Below are positions 15,629 through 24,629 of a stretch of DNA of 39,965 nt, piece after piece. A program made the position numbers and the translations under genes. A model generated the notes under the pieces. The model had not been told where the DNA came from, ran no database searches, and saw only the letters and a list, made by a program, of their open reading frames with translations. Every line of letters starts with the position of its first letter. Position 1 is the first letter of the stretch. This stretch comes from an uncultured Lachnospiraceae bacterium (GTDB taxonomy: Bacteria; Bacillota; Clostridia; Lachnospirales; Lachnospiraceae): assembly GCA_947570615.1 (NCBI GenBank), contig CANOVJ010000036.1, forward strand, positions 1-39,965, read 5' to 3'.

Positions 15629-17110
15629 ATGATTTTGTGTAAATCCCGGCGGACTCTGGCCGCTTTTCTTTCCATATTAAGCGCAGCGCTGATATCATTT
15701 TTTTTCTGTCTGGACGCGCAGGCTTCCTCTGCCCCGGTCACCACGGAGGATTTCCAGAGGCAGGCCGAGGAGCGCAAGGCCCTTCCCGTCCAGAGCAACC
15801 AGATCGAGAACTGGCCCGCAGGGCCCGCCATCGGCGCCCAGTCCGCCATTTTGTTAGAGGCCAACACGGGCGTGATCCTCTATGCCAAAAATGTGGACGA
15901 GCGCCTTTTCCCCGCCAGCACCACCAAGATTATGACCTGCCTGCTTGCGGTGGAGAACTGCAGGATCGACGAGACGATCCCCTTCTCTGCCAACGCGGTT
16001 TTCAGCATCGAGCCGGGCAGCTCCAATATCGGAATGGATGTGGGGCAGTCCATGCCCCTGGAGGAATGTCTGTACGGTCTCCTGACCGGTTCCGCCAACG
16101 AGGTAGCCAATGCGGTTGCGGAGCATATCGCCGGAAGCCTGGACGACTTTGCCGATATGATGAACGAACGGGCCAGGGAGCTCGGCTGCAAAAATACTCA
16201 TTTTGTCAACGCCCACGGCCTTCATGATGACAATCACTATACCTCCGCCTACGATCTGGCCCTGATCGCCAGGGCCTTTTTCCAGAACGAGCTGCTCTCC
16301 AAGGTGGGGAATACCGCTTCCCATCATTTTGAACCCACCGACTCCCAGCCCGACGATTTCATCAAGAAGAACAAGCATCAGCTGATCACCGGTGAGATCC
16401 CCTACAGGGGAATCAAGGGAGGAAAGACCGGCTTTACCGGCATGGCCCGGCAGACCCTTGTAACCTGTGCGGAGCAGAACGGCATGAAGCTGATCTGTGT
16501 GGTCATGAAGGAGGAGTCGCCGGAGCAGTTCAACGACACCGTCAGACTTTTTGACTACGGATTTACCAACTTCTCCGTGGTGAACGTGGTGGAAAATGAA
16601 ACCCGCTATTCCATCCGTCAGTCCAACTTTTTCAATACCTCCACCGATATTTTCGGAAACTCCAGCCCGATTCTTTCCCTGAACCCGGACAGCTACCTGA
16701 TTATGCCGGGGACGGCGTCCTTTGACGATCTGGACTCCGAAATCTCCTACGAAACCACGCAGGAGGACCAGGTGGCCATCATCAACTATTATTACCACGA
16801 CGTCTATGTGGGAAGCGCCACCGTCGACCTTGCTCCGCAGACAAACGCCTCCCGCGAATTTACGAGATCCCCGCAGCAGGCGCAGGAGCCGCCGGACTCT
16901 GATGTGATCGTGATCAATGTTCAGATCATTCTCATCATCGTCCTGGTCATCGCCCTGCTGCTGATCGCCTTTTTTACCGCCCGCTCCGTGATTAACAATT
17001 ACAGCTTCCGCCGGATCGGAGGCGTCAGAAGGCGGGAGCGCGGATTTCACAAAAGAAACCGGAAGGACGGTCCGCATTTCTCGTCCTCCCGGTTCAACAG
17101 GTTTTTTTAG
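15629..17110 (+). CDS. D-alanyl-D-alanine carboxypeptidase (class A low-MW PBP)
   Basis: The 493-residue serine DD-peptidase of the DacA/DacF type trims the pentapeptide stems of peptidoglycan. It has an N-terminal signal sequence (about 1-35) and catalytic motifs S97-T-T-K100, S155-A-N157 and K266-T-G268. A C-terminal transmembrane helix (about 430-455) is followed by a strongly basic 35-residue tail. Anchoring by a true helix with a basic cytoplasmic tail replaces the amphipathic helix of PBP5, as seen in many clostridial homologues. AAGGAG precedes the ATG. The last 17 bases overlap the end of the convergent exonuclease gene. Confidence 0.92.
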   Translation: MILCKSRRTLAAFLSILSAALISFFFCLDAQASSAPVTTEDFQRQAEERKALPVQSNQIENWPAGPAIGAQSAILLEANTGVILYAKNVDERLFPASTTKIMTCLLAVENCRIDETIPFSANAVFSIEPGSSNIGMDVGQSMPLEECLYGLLTGSANEVANAVAEHIAGSLDDFADMMNERARELGCKNTHFVNAHGLHDDNHYTSAYDLALIARAFFQNELLSKVGNTASHHFEPTDSQPDDFIKKNKHQLITGEIPYRGIKGGKTGFTGMARQTLVTCAEQNGMKLICVVMKEESPEQFNDTVRLFDYGFTNFSVVNVVENETRYSIRQSNFFNTSTDIFGNSSPILSLNPDSYLIMPGTASFDDLDSEISYETTQEDQVAIINYYYHDVYVGSATVDLAPQTNASREFTRSPQQAQEPPDSDVIVINVQIILIIVLVIALLLIAFFTARSVINNYSFRRIGGVRRRERGFHKRNRKDGPHFSSSRFNRFF

Positions 17111-18044
17111 CCCTGTGATGCTCCCTGGCCTGCTCCTTCTTCTGCGCGATCCCCCGGCAGTCCTCCTCCGAGATAAATTTGGAGGTTTTGACCACGTACA
17201 CCGTGCCGTGCTCTGTCTTTCGCACCCGGATCTTAAATTTCATCATTCCATGGACGGGACAGAGCGCAACGCTGTAGTAGTGCTTTCCGTTGGGCGAAAA
17301 CCAGCGGATTTTTTTGCGCAGATTCCTGTGACACAAATAGCACTTTGTGCTGATCACCTCCTGATCCTCCATCGCTTCCTGCTTACTGGAAAACTCTCTC
17401 GAGATATATTTCTTGTAATCGGAAAATACCGCGTGGATTTCCTCCTGTCTTGTCCTAGGAAGAACATAAGTGTCTATGGAAAAGTGGGAGAGAACCCTCT
17501 GCGGCAATATGGAAAGGATCCGGGCCGCATAGCTGGCGTCGCTCAGAGCCCTGTGAAAAGGGATGTCCTTTTCCAGATTCAGAAAATCGATGGCGTACTC
17601 CAGACTCCTTCTCTGCTTACTGTCCTCACAGGCGATGGCAAAGAGCTTCTGCACATCCAGAAACTTCACAGGGGTCGCGCTTAAAGGGGTCATGTGATAA
17701 TAATGCATGTTTCTCTGAAGCTCAAACAGATCCAGCGGCCCCCAGGTACAGAAAATAAAGTCCTCCCCGCACCATGAGAGGAACTCTCTGACCGCCTCCT
17801 CAAAGGGCCGGCCCTTCTTTAAGTCTTTCATATGAAGATGGATCAGATCCCCGGTCACCCTGTGCATCTGATGATAAATGGCCGGCCTGATGAGCTGGTT
17901 GTACTCTCCCACCGGCTTTCTCCCGTCGTCCAGCTTCACCGCGCCGATGTCGATGATCTCAAACGGGATCTGACCGGCCTCAGGTTCCTTTCCCGTATTG
18001 CTCTGATTCCATTCCAGATCCAGTACGATATAGTTCATTTTCAT
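17094..18044 (-). CDS. DEDDh 3'-5' exonuclease (KapD/ERI-1-like) with C-terminal zinc motif
   Basis: The 316-residue protein has an RNase T/DnaQ-type exonuclease domain (1-185) with metal ligands D9 and E11 (VLDLEWNQ), D105 (WGPLD), H164 and D169 (HRALSD), so it is a DEDDh enzyme. The C-terminal part contains C235-x2-C238 and C262-x2-H265, a probable zinc site, and ends in a basic tail. KapD-like proteins and ERI-1 trim RNA or DNA 3' ends; the substrate here is unknown. Two in-frame ATGs, 18044 and 18038, are both compatible with the GGAG site (3 or 9 bases away), and the second has the better spacing. Its 3' end overlaps the carboxypeptidase gene. Confidence 0.85.
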   Translation of the reverse strand: MKMNYIVLDLEWNQSNTGKEPEAGQIPFEIIDIGAVKLDDGRKPVGEYNQLIRPAIYHQMHRVTGDLIHLHMKDLKKGRPFEEAVREFLSWCGEDFIFCTWGPLDLFELQRNMHYYHMTPLSATPVKFLDVQKLFAIACEDSKQRRSLEYAIDFLNLEKDIPFHRALSDASYAARILSILPQRVLSHFSIDTYVLPRTRQEEIHAVFSDYKKYISREFSSKQEAMEDQEVISTKCYLCHRNLRKKIRWFSPNGKHYYSVALCPVHGMMKFKIRVRKTEHGTVYVVKTSKFISEEDCRGIAQKKEQAREHHRAKKTC

Positions 18045-18125
18045 ATACTCCGGTATATTCTACAATATAAAAGCAGTATATGTATCATACCATACTTATA
18101 TTAATTCGGCTACTTTCTGTTATCT

Positions 18126-19439
18126 TTATTCCACCCACCTGACCACATCGCCCTTTGCAAACTCCCTGTCCGCATAGCTTATGACTCTGGAATCGCTCTC
18201 CAGAGCGGGAGCCTCCAGCGCCGTCCAGGATTCGTTCCGGTCCAGCACCTTAACCATCACTTCCTCCACATAATATTCGGATCCAAGGATCCCTTCCCGC
18301 TCCTTCACCACATAGACATAGTTTCTGTTTTTACTCTCATAAACTGTGCCGGTGGGAACACAGCGGCCGTATTTTTCGCCTCTTTCCGTGCGCTTCATCG
18401 CGCCGGAAAGCCCGGGAAAGCCCGTATCCTGCGGCAGATCAAAAAGTATTTCATAGCCTCCTGGCGTAGTCTGGCTTTCGGAGAGATATCCCACCTGCGC
18501 ATCCAGCTCCCCGCCGCTGCCGTCCAGCCTAAGTAACACCTCGTCCCCATAGCCCACATATTTTTTCTGCTCTTTGTCAAGCGTCACCTTAAACTGACAG
18601 GGTACGCTCTCGTCTGTCATCATCATGGCCGCCGCATCCGGCGCCCTGCTCCCCGCACCCACAAAGATATCCGTGATCATGCCCCGGCCTTCGGCTCTCA
18701 CCTTTCCTTCATTGTTTAACACTTCCTGATAGACCGACATCCCCTCCCGCAGATCCCCCATCTGAGACTGCAGGAGGGCAAGGGCGGCGTCCGCATCTTC
18801 CGGCATCAGAATATCCTCCACAGCCCTTCCCGCGTCCTTTACCACACGATCCCGCTCCCGCATGGCGTCCGCCTCCTCATAGGCGGCGCTCTGCAAAGCC
18901 TCCTCCAGCGCTCTGCGCTCCTGTTCGCTCACATCCTCCGCATTCTCCAGATCCTCCAGCGCCCGGACGTATCGGTCCGCGGCCCGGCCCACATCCGTGT
19001 CCTTCTGCCTTGCCGTGATATCATAGTCCTCTCTCGCCCGGGCCTCCTCCAATTCTCTTCTCTGCTGTGCAAGAGCCCTGTTTTCCACAATGGCGTCGGC
19101 CTGTAGCTGCAGCTCATCGATGGCCGACTGCTTCTCCTCCATGATCGCCCCCAGATCCTCCAGGTCCACGGTGAAAAGCACATCCCCCTCCTCCACCCGA
19201 TCGCCCACATGCACCAGCACATCCTTCACCCTGAGGCCGGCCAGAGCCGAAACCGCCTTCTTACCACCCTCCACAACGATCCCGTCCGCCTCCACAATAT
19301 GCTCGATATACTTCTCCTCGGGCGTCACCGTATTCACCACCGGAAGCCCTGTAGTATACACACTTTTCGAAACCAGCGTGCAAACCCACATCCCTGTCAT
19401 AAACAGCACAAGGCCAGCCAGCACCTTTTTTTTTCCCAT
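18126..19439 (-). CDS. HlyD/MacA-type periplasmic adaptor-like protein
   Basis: The 437-residue protein has an N-terminal membrane anchor (about 5-25) and a split biotinyl-lipoyl domain (EADGIVVEG and LVHVGDRVEEGDVLFTVD). A long charged coiled coil (roughly residues 95-215) and a C-terminal beta-barrel part follow. This is the membrane-fusion fold of HlyD/MacA/YknX. In Gram-positives such adaptors assist ABC exporters such as MacB/YknZ. Here it is the last gene behind two importer-type permeases, an odd pairing. The start was placed at the ATG giving MGKKKVL, with AGGAGG 6 bases upstream. A GTG 33 bases earlier overlaps the preceding stop codon and has no ribosome binding site. Its working partner is uncertain. 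Confidence 0.82.
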   Translation of the reverse strand: MGKKKVLAGLVLFMTGMWVCTLVSKSVYTTGLPVVNTVTPEEKYIEHIVEADGIVVEGGKKAVSALAGLRVKDVLVHVGDRVEEGDVLFTVDLEDLGAIMEEKQSAIDELQLQADAIVENRALAQQRRELEEARAREDYDITARQKDTDVGRAADRYVRALEDLENAEDVSEQERRALEEALQSAAYEEADAMRERDRVVKDAGRAVEDILMPEDADAALALLQSQMGDLREGMSVYQEVLNNEGKVRAEGRGMITDIFVGAGSRAPDAAAMMMTDESVPCQFKVTLDKEQKKYVGYGDEVLLRLDGSGGELDAQVGYLSESQTTPGGYEILFDLPQDTGFPGLSGAMKRTERGEKYGRCVPTGTVYESKNRNYVYVVKEREGILGSEYYVEEVMVKVLDRNESWTALEAPALESDSRVISYADREFAKGDVVRWVE

Positions 19440-19471
19440 AACCTTCCTCCTGAACCCATAACCCAGGGCCA

Positions 19472-20335
19472 CTATTCCTTCAGCCCTGAATAAATAATCC
19501 CCTGCTCCAGATAATCCTGTCCCAGCACAAACACAAAGGCCGCAGGGATCAGCGTAATCACAGACGCACAGAAAGCAGATCCGGCCTGTACCCAGGTGAT
19601 CTGCGGCAAATACAGGGACAGAGGCCAGAGGGATTTATCATCGATAAATGCCATGGGCTGCTCCATCATGTTCCAGCTCTCCAGAAAGCCCAGCACCACT
19701 GCCGAGAGGATTCCGCTTTTCCCCAGAGGCAGTCCCATCCTGAAAAAAATATACCACTCCCTGGCTCCGTCCACCCTGGCGGCTTCGAAGAGCTGCTCCG
19801 GGATGCCGCGAAAGCCCCCGTAGGTCAGAAAAACGGGAAAGGTGGAGAACACCGCGGGCAGGATCACCGCCTGCCGGCTGTTTAAAAGAGAAAGCCTGTT
19901 CAGCACCAGATAGCTGGAAAGCATGGTGACCTGGAAGGGAAGGAGCATCAGCACCACATAGAGAGCGAACAGCGCTCTTCCCGCCCGCAGCTTATACACC
20001 GCAAAGGCCCAGGCCGCGGGTACGCCCACCAGAAGCTGTCCCGCCAGAATACCCGCCGCCATCCTCACGGAATTCCAGAACAGCACAAAAAACTGAGGCG
20101 TCATAAACAGAAGCTTTCCGTAATTCTCAAAGGTGGGATAGTCCGGCATCAGCTTCCAGCCGATAAAGTCCGTACCGTCCATAAATACGCTGGTGAGATA
20201 CCCTCCCAGCTCATACTGATCCATGACAGAGCCGGTGAGCAGGAGAATTACCGGGAAGAATACAAGCGCTCCCGGCAGAATCAGCGCGGCTCTGGTAATG
20301 CCCTTTTGCAGACTTTTTAAGACATTTTCTCTCAT
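19472..20335 (-). CDS. Sugar-type ABC permease (MalG/YcjP family)
   Basis: The 287-residue protein has six predicted helices and the importer EAA loop EAARVDGAREWYIFFRMGLP (about residues 187-206), where the ATPase docks. The sequence fits the CUT1 carbohydrate permease family (MalG side). It starts 11 bases after the partner permease. There is no ATP-binding gene in the operon, so a shared MsmK/UgpC-type ATPase elsewhere would be needed. The substrate cannot be told from sequence. Confidence 0.85.
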   Translation of the reverse strand: MRENVLKSLQKGITRAALILPGALVFFPVILLLTGSVMDQYELGGYLTSVFMDGTDFIGWKLMPDYPTFENYGKLLFMTPQFFVLFWNSVRMAAGILAGQLLVGVPAAWAFAVYKLRAGRALFALYVVLMLLPFQVTMLSSYLVLNRLSLLNSRQAVILPAVFSTFPVFLTYGGFRGIPEQLFEAARVDGAREWYIFFRMGLPLGKSGILSAVVLGFLESWNMMEQPMAFIDDKSLWPLSLYLPQITWVQAGSAFCASVITLIPAAFVFVLGQDYLEQGIIYSGLKE

Positions 20336-20346
20336 TACGTATCCCT

Positions 20347-21240
20347 TCAGGCTTTATCCCAGACTCTCTGTAACAGCAGTATGATGACCAGCAGAAATCC
20401 CCCGGTGCAGACTGCTGCTGCCGCCATTTTGTCAAACTCCAGATTCACAAACCAGTTGTTGAACAGGTGCTGGAGCAGATAGATGCTTTTGTGGGGATAG
20501 GCTCCGGCCACCAGATAAGCTTCCCTGTAAATCTTAAAGGAATTCAGAAAGGACAGGATCACGATGGTATAAAGGCTTCCCTTAAGATTCGGCAGAACGA
20601 TAAACCAGAGACGCTGAAGGCTCCCCGCGCCGTCCACCCGCGCCGCCTCGATCTGCTCCACCGCAATGTTCAGGATCCCGGCCAGCCAGAGCACCACGGT
20701 ATACCCGGTGTTCTTCCAGATATAGCTGCCCACCAGCACCCAGAATGCGGCTTCCGTCCCCAGATAATCCGTACGGATCTCTCCCCACAGCCCCGTCATC
20801 TCCCCCAGCCGCGTCAGAAACAGATTCAGAAATCCCTGCTTATAAAAGATCATCTTCCAGACCATGACGATGGTCGCCGTAGGCATGGCCAGGGGAAACA
20901 GATAAACGGACCTGATCAGTCCCGCTTCCTTCAGTCTGCTTAAGGGCCATGCGATCAGAAAGCCGATCAGTACCAGCAGAGGAATGCATACCAGCGTGAA
21001 CCGCAACGTATTTGCCACCGCAATCTGAAAAGCCTGATTGTGAAAGATCGTCCCGTAGTTGGCCGTGCCCACAAACTCTCCTGTCACCGCCGTGACAAGG
21101 GATCTTCGAAGCACATCCAGGAAGGGAAGCAACACAAAGAGCGCCACTCCCAGAAAGCTGGGAGCCATGAAGCTTAAAAAGGCCCCCCGCTTTCTCAGTT
21201 TCATACGGTTTATCCGATTCGGTTTATGCGGCTTTTTCAT
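20347..21240 (-). CDS. Sugar-type ABC permease (MalF/UgpA family)
   Basis: The 297-residue protein has a basic N-terminus, six helices and an EAA loop EAARVDGAGSLQRLWFIVLP (about residues 204-223). It is the MalF/UgpA-type partner of the next permease, with which it would form a heterodimeric membrane channel. It begins 13 bases after the large binding lipoprotein. AAGGAAGAG lies before the ATG. Confidence 0.85.
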   Translation of the reverse strand: MKKPHKPNRINRMKLRKRGAFLSFMAPSFLGVALFVLLPFLDVLRRSLVTAVTGEFVGTANYGTIFHNQAFQIAVANTLRFTLVCIPLLVLIGFLIAWPLSRLKEAGLIRSVYLFPLAMPTATIVMVWKMIFYKQGFLNLFLTRLGEMTGLWGEIRTDYLGTEAAFWVLVGSYIWKNTGYTVVLWLAGILNIAVEQIEAARVDGAGSLQRLWFIVLPNLKGSLYTIVILSFLNSFKIYREAYLVAGAYPHKSIYLLQHLFNNWFVNLEFDKMAAAAVCTGGFLLVIILLLQRVWDKA

Positions 21241-21253
21241 TTTCTCTTCCTTA

Positions 21254-23656
21254 TCATTCCGACAAATAAATGTCCACGCTCTGCTTGATCATCTTCACCG
21301 CCTCCTCCAGGCTGCACGTTCCCCGCATATACTCGCTGCCCGCGTTGTACACGGCATTCTCCAGCACACTGTCCGCCAAATAAGGGGTGGAGACGCTCTC
21401 CATCCAGCCCAGCACCTGCGCGCGCTGCTCATCCGAGAGCATGTAGATCTCCATTCCAAAGGAGGTTCCGTCAGGACTCGAGGAGCCGACAGAGCTGAAC
21501 ACGCCCTCCTCGCTGATCCATTCCTCATTGATGTCATACATTTTCGGAAACGCCCCTCTGTTTATGGAAAATCCATTGTAGAGATTGCTCTGGACTTCGC
21601 TGCCCAGCAGCGTTCTGAGCATCCCCTTCGCGCTCTCCATGTTGGCGGAGGCCGCATTGATTCCGACCAGGGTTTTGGGGATAAAGACCTTCTCGCTCAT
21701 GCCGCTCATGGGCAGGATCACATCCTCCTCAAAGCCTTCCACCTTCTGAATGGAAAACATCATACAGATTCCCGAGTGATAATACGTGGACCCGAAGGCA
21801 ATCTGCGACTCTCCCGCCAGATATCCCATCTCATCCGGCGTCCTGAAATAGTCGGATTCTTCCCTGGTCATTCCCAGATGTTCCATAAAGCTGGCATTGC
21901 TGTTCATGTAATCCTCCACATACTTTGCGGGAAGCCCATCCATCTGGGCGTCGTAGATCCGTTTGCTCTGCTTTAAGAACTCCCGCACAGCCTCCGTATC
22001 CAGCTCCCCGGACGCGGTTTTAAAAGCGGGAACCGAGGTCATGGCAAAGAAACGCATGATGCCCTTTTCCGAACAGATACGCATCAGCGGCTTTTCGGGG
22101 AAATCCGCCCGAAGCTGCTCCATCATATCCGCGATCCCCTCCAGATCATCCGCCATGGAAATATACTTTTCTTTTCCGGCCATAAGCGGAAGCTGAATCT
22201 CACAGGGCAGGGCATACACCCTGCCATCCACGTCAAAGGCGTCCACAATATTCTCAAAGAGCGCATCCTCCCCGGTGAGGCCGTCCAGGCACTGGCGCAG
22301 ATCGAGAAGCATGTTCTTGCTGATATACGAGTCCAGAGGCATATCGTCGAGAATGATCACGTCCGGCCCCTCCCCCGCCATGATCCGGGTGTTTAATTTC
22401 TTGAGGGCGTCGTCCCTCGTGAGGGAGTCCCCCTCTGCGAGCCCCACCTCATAGTCCACATAGACCTGGGGATTGGCGCTCTGGAAAATGCTCACGCCCT
22501 GCCGCAGCGTGTCGTTCTCCCTGAGACTGTACACCTTAAGCCGCTCATCAGGCACCGTTGGGATATCGGGATCGTACGTAAAGCGCGCCACCTTTCCCCC
22601 GTAAAACGCCGCCAGAAATTCATTGTCCGGCAGGGCGGTCATCCCCACCAGCGAGTGGACGTAGGCAGGGTTTCCGAAGCAGGAGAGGGCTCCGTCGATC
22701 ACCTGCTCCATGGCGCTTCCCCCGATCACATGCCGGTGCAGCCCCTTTTCCCCCGCGATATAGATCACCCCGTCCTCTCCCGGGAAGAATACCACCTCAT
22801 AGGCGTCTGCGGAGCTGTAGCTTCTGTCCTTATAGTTTTCCTGCACGAAGTCATGCAGAACCTCATCCTCCACATACTCCTTTTTTTCCAGATCATACAG
22901 AAGAAATCCATCATAGCGCTCCGCGTCCATAATCATAATATTTCCCTGGAACTGGATCTGCTCCGGTCTTTTGTCCACCGTCAGAACCTTCTGCGCGCTG
23001 CCATCCTCCTTCGCCTCGTAGATTTCCCCTGCCATCGTGGCGATAAATACCCGCCCCGTTTCGGTTATGGCAATATCGTCAGGAGCATTATCTCCTCCTC
23101 CGGGAATCTCCACGGGAATCTGCGTTCCATCGGGCTTAACCACGAGACACCTGGCGTCTGCCCGGTAGTTCTCCTCATCGGCAGACTGTTCGCTCTGCGG
23201 CTTGTAGATAATCCCGGCTGTGCCGTCCGCCCCGAAGGAAAGGGCGAACACATATTTTATATCCAGCTCCCTGAACCAGCCCGGTTTATCCGGTTCCCAC
23301 TCCTGGCTCTCCGGCGCCAGCGTCATGGTGGTCCCGCTGCCGATATCCGCGGTCACTAAAGAGCCGTCCGTCAGCCGGGTAACTCCGCATAACCTGTTAC
23401 AGAAATCCGACAGGTCTGTAATTGTCTCCACATAACGCCCCATGGCCGTATTTTTCTGATCATTGTCTTTTGCATCCCCGGGCTCTGCGGGCGGCTCCTT
23501 ACCGTCTCCTCCCGCTTCCTCCTCCTTTACACGCTCCTGTACGCCCGTCCCCTCTGCCTCTTTCTCTCCAAAAGGGCTGCCCCCACAGCCGGAAAGCGCC
23601 CCAAAGGCAAGTGACAGCGCCAGAAGGACTGACCACAGTCTTTTTCCTTTTTTCAT
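21254..23656 (-). CDS. Large lipoprotein: propeller-like N-terminal half plus solute-binding domain
   Basis: The 800-residue lipoprotein has a signal peptide ending in the lipobox LSG-C24, followed by an acidic Glu/Gly/Pro linker (25-70). Residues 75-370 form a beta-rich region with repeated short segments such as GRVFIATMAGEIYEA and GVIYIAGEKGLHRHV, suggesting a beta-propeller. Residues 372-800 resemble a type 1 (CUT1) extracellular solute-binding protein, with LNTRIMAGEGPDVIILDD as in sugar-binding lipoproteins. Ordinary family members have about 420-550 residues, so the N-terminal half is an added module. It is first in an operon with two permeases and a HlyD-like adaptor. Its promoter carries paired TTAGAGA boxes shared with the adjacent regulator gene. 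The ligand is unknown. Confidence 0.82.
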   Translation of the reverse strand: MKKGKRLWSVLLALSLAFGALSGCGGSPFGEKEAEGTGVQERVKEEEAGGDGKEPPAEPGDAKDNDQKNTAMGRYVETITDLSDFCNRLCGVTRLTDGSLVTADIGSGTTMTLAPESQEWEPDKPGWFRELDIKYVFALSFGADGTAGIIYKPQSEQSADEENYRADARCLVVKPDGTQIPVEIPGGGDNAPDDIAITETGRVFIATMAGEIYEAKEDGSAQKVLTVDKRPEQIQFQGNIMIMDAERYDGFLLYDLEKKEYVEDEVLHDFVQENYKDRSYSSADAYEVVFFPGEDGVIYIAGEKGLHRHVIGGSAMEQVIDGALSCFGNPAYVHSLVGMTALPDNEFLAAFYGGKVARFTYDPDIPTVPDERLKVYSLRENDTLRQGVSIFQSANPQVYVDYEVGLAEGDSLTRDDALKKLNTRIMAGEGPDVIILDDMPLDSYISKNMLLDLRQCLDGLTGEDALFENIVDAFDVDGRVYALPCEIQLPLMAGKEKYISMADDLEGIADMMEQLRADFPEKPLMRICSEKGIMRFFAMTSVPAFKTASGELDTEAVREFLKQSKRIYDAQMDGLPAKYVEDYMNSNASFMEHLGMTREESDYFRTPDEMGYLAGESQIAFGSTYYHSGICMMFSIQKVEGFEEDVILPMSGMSEKVFIPKTLVGINAASANMESAKGMLRTLLGSEVQSNLYNGFSINRGAFPKMYDINEEWISEEGVFSSVGSSSPDGTSFGMEIYMLSDEQRAQVLGWMESVSTPYLADSVLENAVYNAGSEYMRGTCSLEEAVKMIKQSVDIYLSE

Positions 23657-23687
23657 AATTCCTGACTCCTTTTTGTTCGTTTTCTGT

Positions 23688-23720
23688 AATATAACAGCTT
23701 AATCTCTAAAATTTCTCTAA
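23688..23720 (-). promoter_or_regulatory. Operon promoter with paired response-regulator boxes
   Basis: On minus, TTAGAGA occurs at 23720-23714 and again at 23709-23703, an 11-base period, followed after 9 bases by TATATT (23693-23688). The -35 hexamer at 17 bases spacing (AGAAAT) is not consensus, as expected for a promoter that needs an activator. The predicted leader to the lipoprotein ATG is about 25 nt. Confidence 0.65.
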
Positions 23721-23805
23721 GAAACGTCTGGAATTAACTATTTTGCGCGGCCGCTCAGCTCCATAAAGCCCTTGAACAGATACTACCGAATATAGTAGTA
23801 TTATC

Positions 23806-23838
23806 TTAGAGATCTTTTAGAGGTTTCTGTGGTAGAAT
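23806..23838 (+). promoter_or_regulatory. Regulator promoter with paired response-regulator boxes
   Basis: On plus, TTAGAGA (23806-23812) and TTAGAGG (23817-23823) are again 11 bases apart and 9 bases before TAGAAT (23833-23838). The geometry is identical to the divergent operon promoter. The -35 position (AGATCT) is poor. The leader to the regulator ATG would be about 95 nt and contains the palindrome TGTCCGGACA (23873-23882). Confidence 0.65.
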
Positions 23839-23939
23839 ATCCGAGAAACAAAAATATAGAATGGAGGTATTCTGTCCGGACAGAGATGGACGCTTTCAGG
23901 ACATATCATCTGATACCTGGCAGAAAAGAGGTTGACGAC

Positions 23940-24629
23940 ATGAGGATTTTACTTGCAGAGGATGACAGACAACTCAATCAGACGCTGACCATTTCACTGG
24001 AGCTGGAAGGTTTTACGGTAGATCCCTGTTATGACGGGGAGGAAGCCCTCTATTATGGAGAACAGAATATCCATGATATCATACTGCTGGATCGCATGCT
24101 TCCCCACATGGACGGCACGGAGGTTCTCACCAGACTTCGCAAAAAAGGAATCTCCACCCCCGTAATCTTCCTGACAGCCCTGGGCGCCTTAAATGACAAG
24201 GTGACAGGGCTTGATCTGGGCGCGGACGATTATCTGGTCAAGCCCTTCGAGATCGAGGAGCTCCTGGCCAGGATCCGCTGTATCACCAGACGGCCCTCCG
24301 CTCTGGCCGATGACGACGATGTTCTGACCGTATCGGATCTCACCTGGCATATCAACGAGGATCGGCTCTGCGGGCCCTCCGGAAGCTGTACGCTCTCCAA
24401 ACGGGAGGCGGCGCTGATGGAAACCTTTCTGCGCAGAAAGAACCAGACCCTTTCCAGAAGTCTTCTTCTCTTAAAGGTATGGGGCCCTGACAGCGATGTG
24501 GAGGACGGCAACCTGGACAATTACATCCATTTCTTAAGAAGGCGCCTTAAGGGCGTGGGAAGCAGACTGCAGATCAAAACAATCCGCGGGATCGGTTATC
24601 GTCTGCACGATGGGAGTCCTTATGTATAA
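23940..24629 (+). CDS. OmpR-family response regulator
   Basis: The 229-residue protein has a receiver domain (1-115) with acidic pocket E7-D8-D9 (LLAEDDR), phospho-acceptor D51 (ILLDRMLPHMDG) and the switch lysine in LVKPFE. A winged-helix DNA-binding domain (about 130-225) contains SKREAALMETFLR and IHFLRRRLKGVG. The start is the ATG giving MRILLAEDD, with AGAGG upstream; an open frame 37 codons longer lacks homology and a good site. It overlaps the kinase gene by 8 bases. Being divergent from the lipoprotein-permease operon and sharing its boxes, it is predicted to autoregulate and to activate that operon. Confidence 0.92.
   Translation: MRILLAEDDRQLNQTLTISLELEGFTVDPCYDGEEALYYGEQNIHDIILLDRMLPHMDGTEVLTRLRKKGISTPVIFLTALGALNDKVTGLDLGADDYLVKPFEIEELLARIRCITRRPSALADDDDVLTVSDLTWHINEDRLCGPSGSCTLSKREAALMETFLRRKNQTLSRSLLLLKVWGPDSDVEDGNLDNYIHFLRRRLKGVGSRLQIKTIRGIGYRLHDGSPYV

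Noticed and set aside
15854-17077. Minus-strand ORF (407 codons)
   Set aside because: It is antisense to the D-Ala-D-Ala carboxypeptidase with its three catalytic motifs.
23781-23800. TACTAC/GTAGTA dyad in the divergent intergenic region as an operator
   Set aside because: Short 6-bp arms with a wide loop and no second copy; the paired TTAGAGA boxes explain the promoters better.
23829-23939. N-terminal extension of the response regulator, or a 24-codon leader ORF starting at 23861
   Set aside because: Regulators of this family start at MRILLAEDD, where AGAGG lies at good spacing; neither alternative start has a ribosome binding site.
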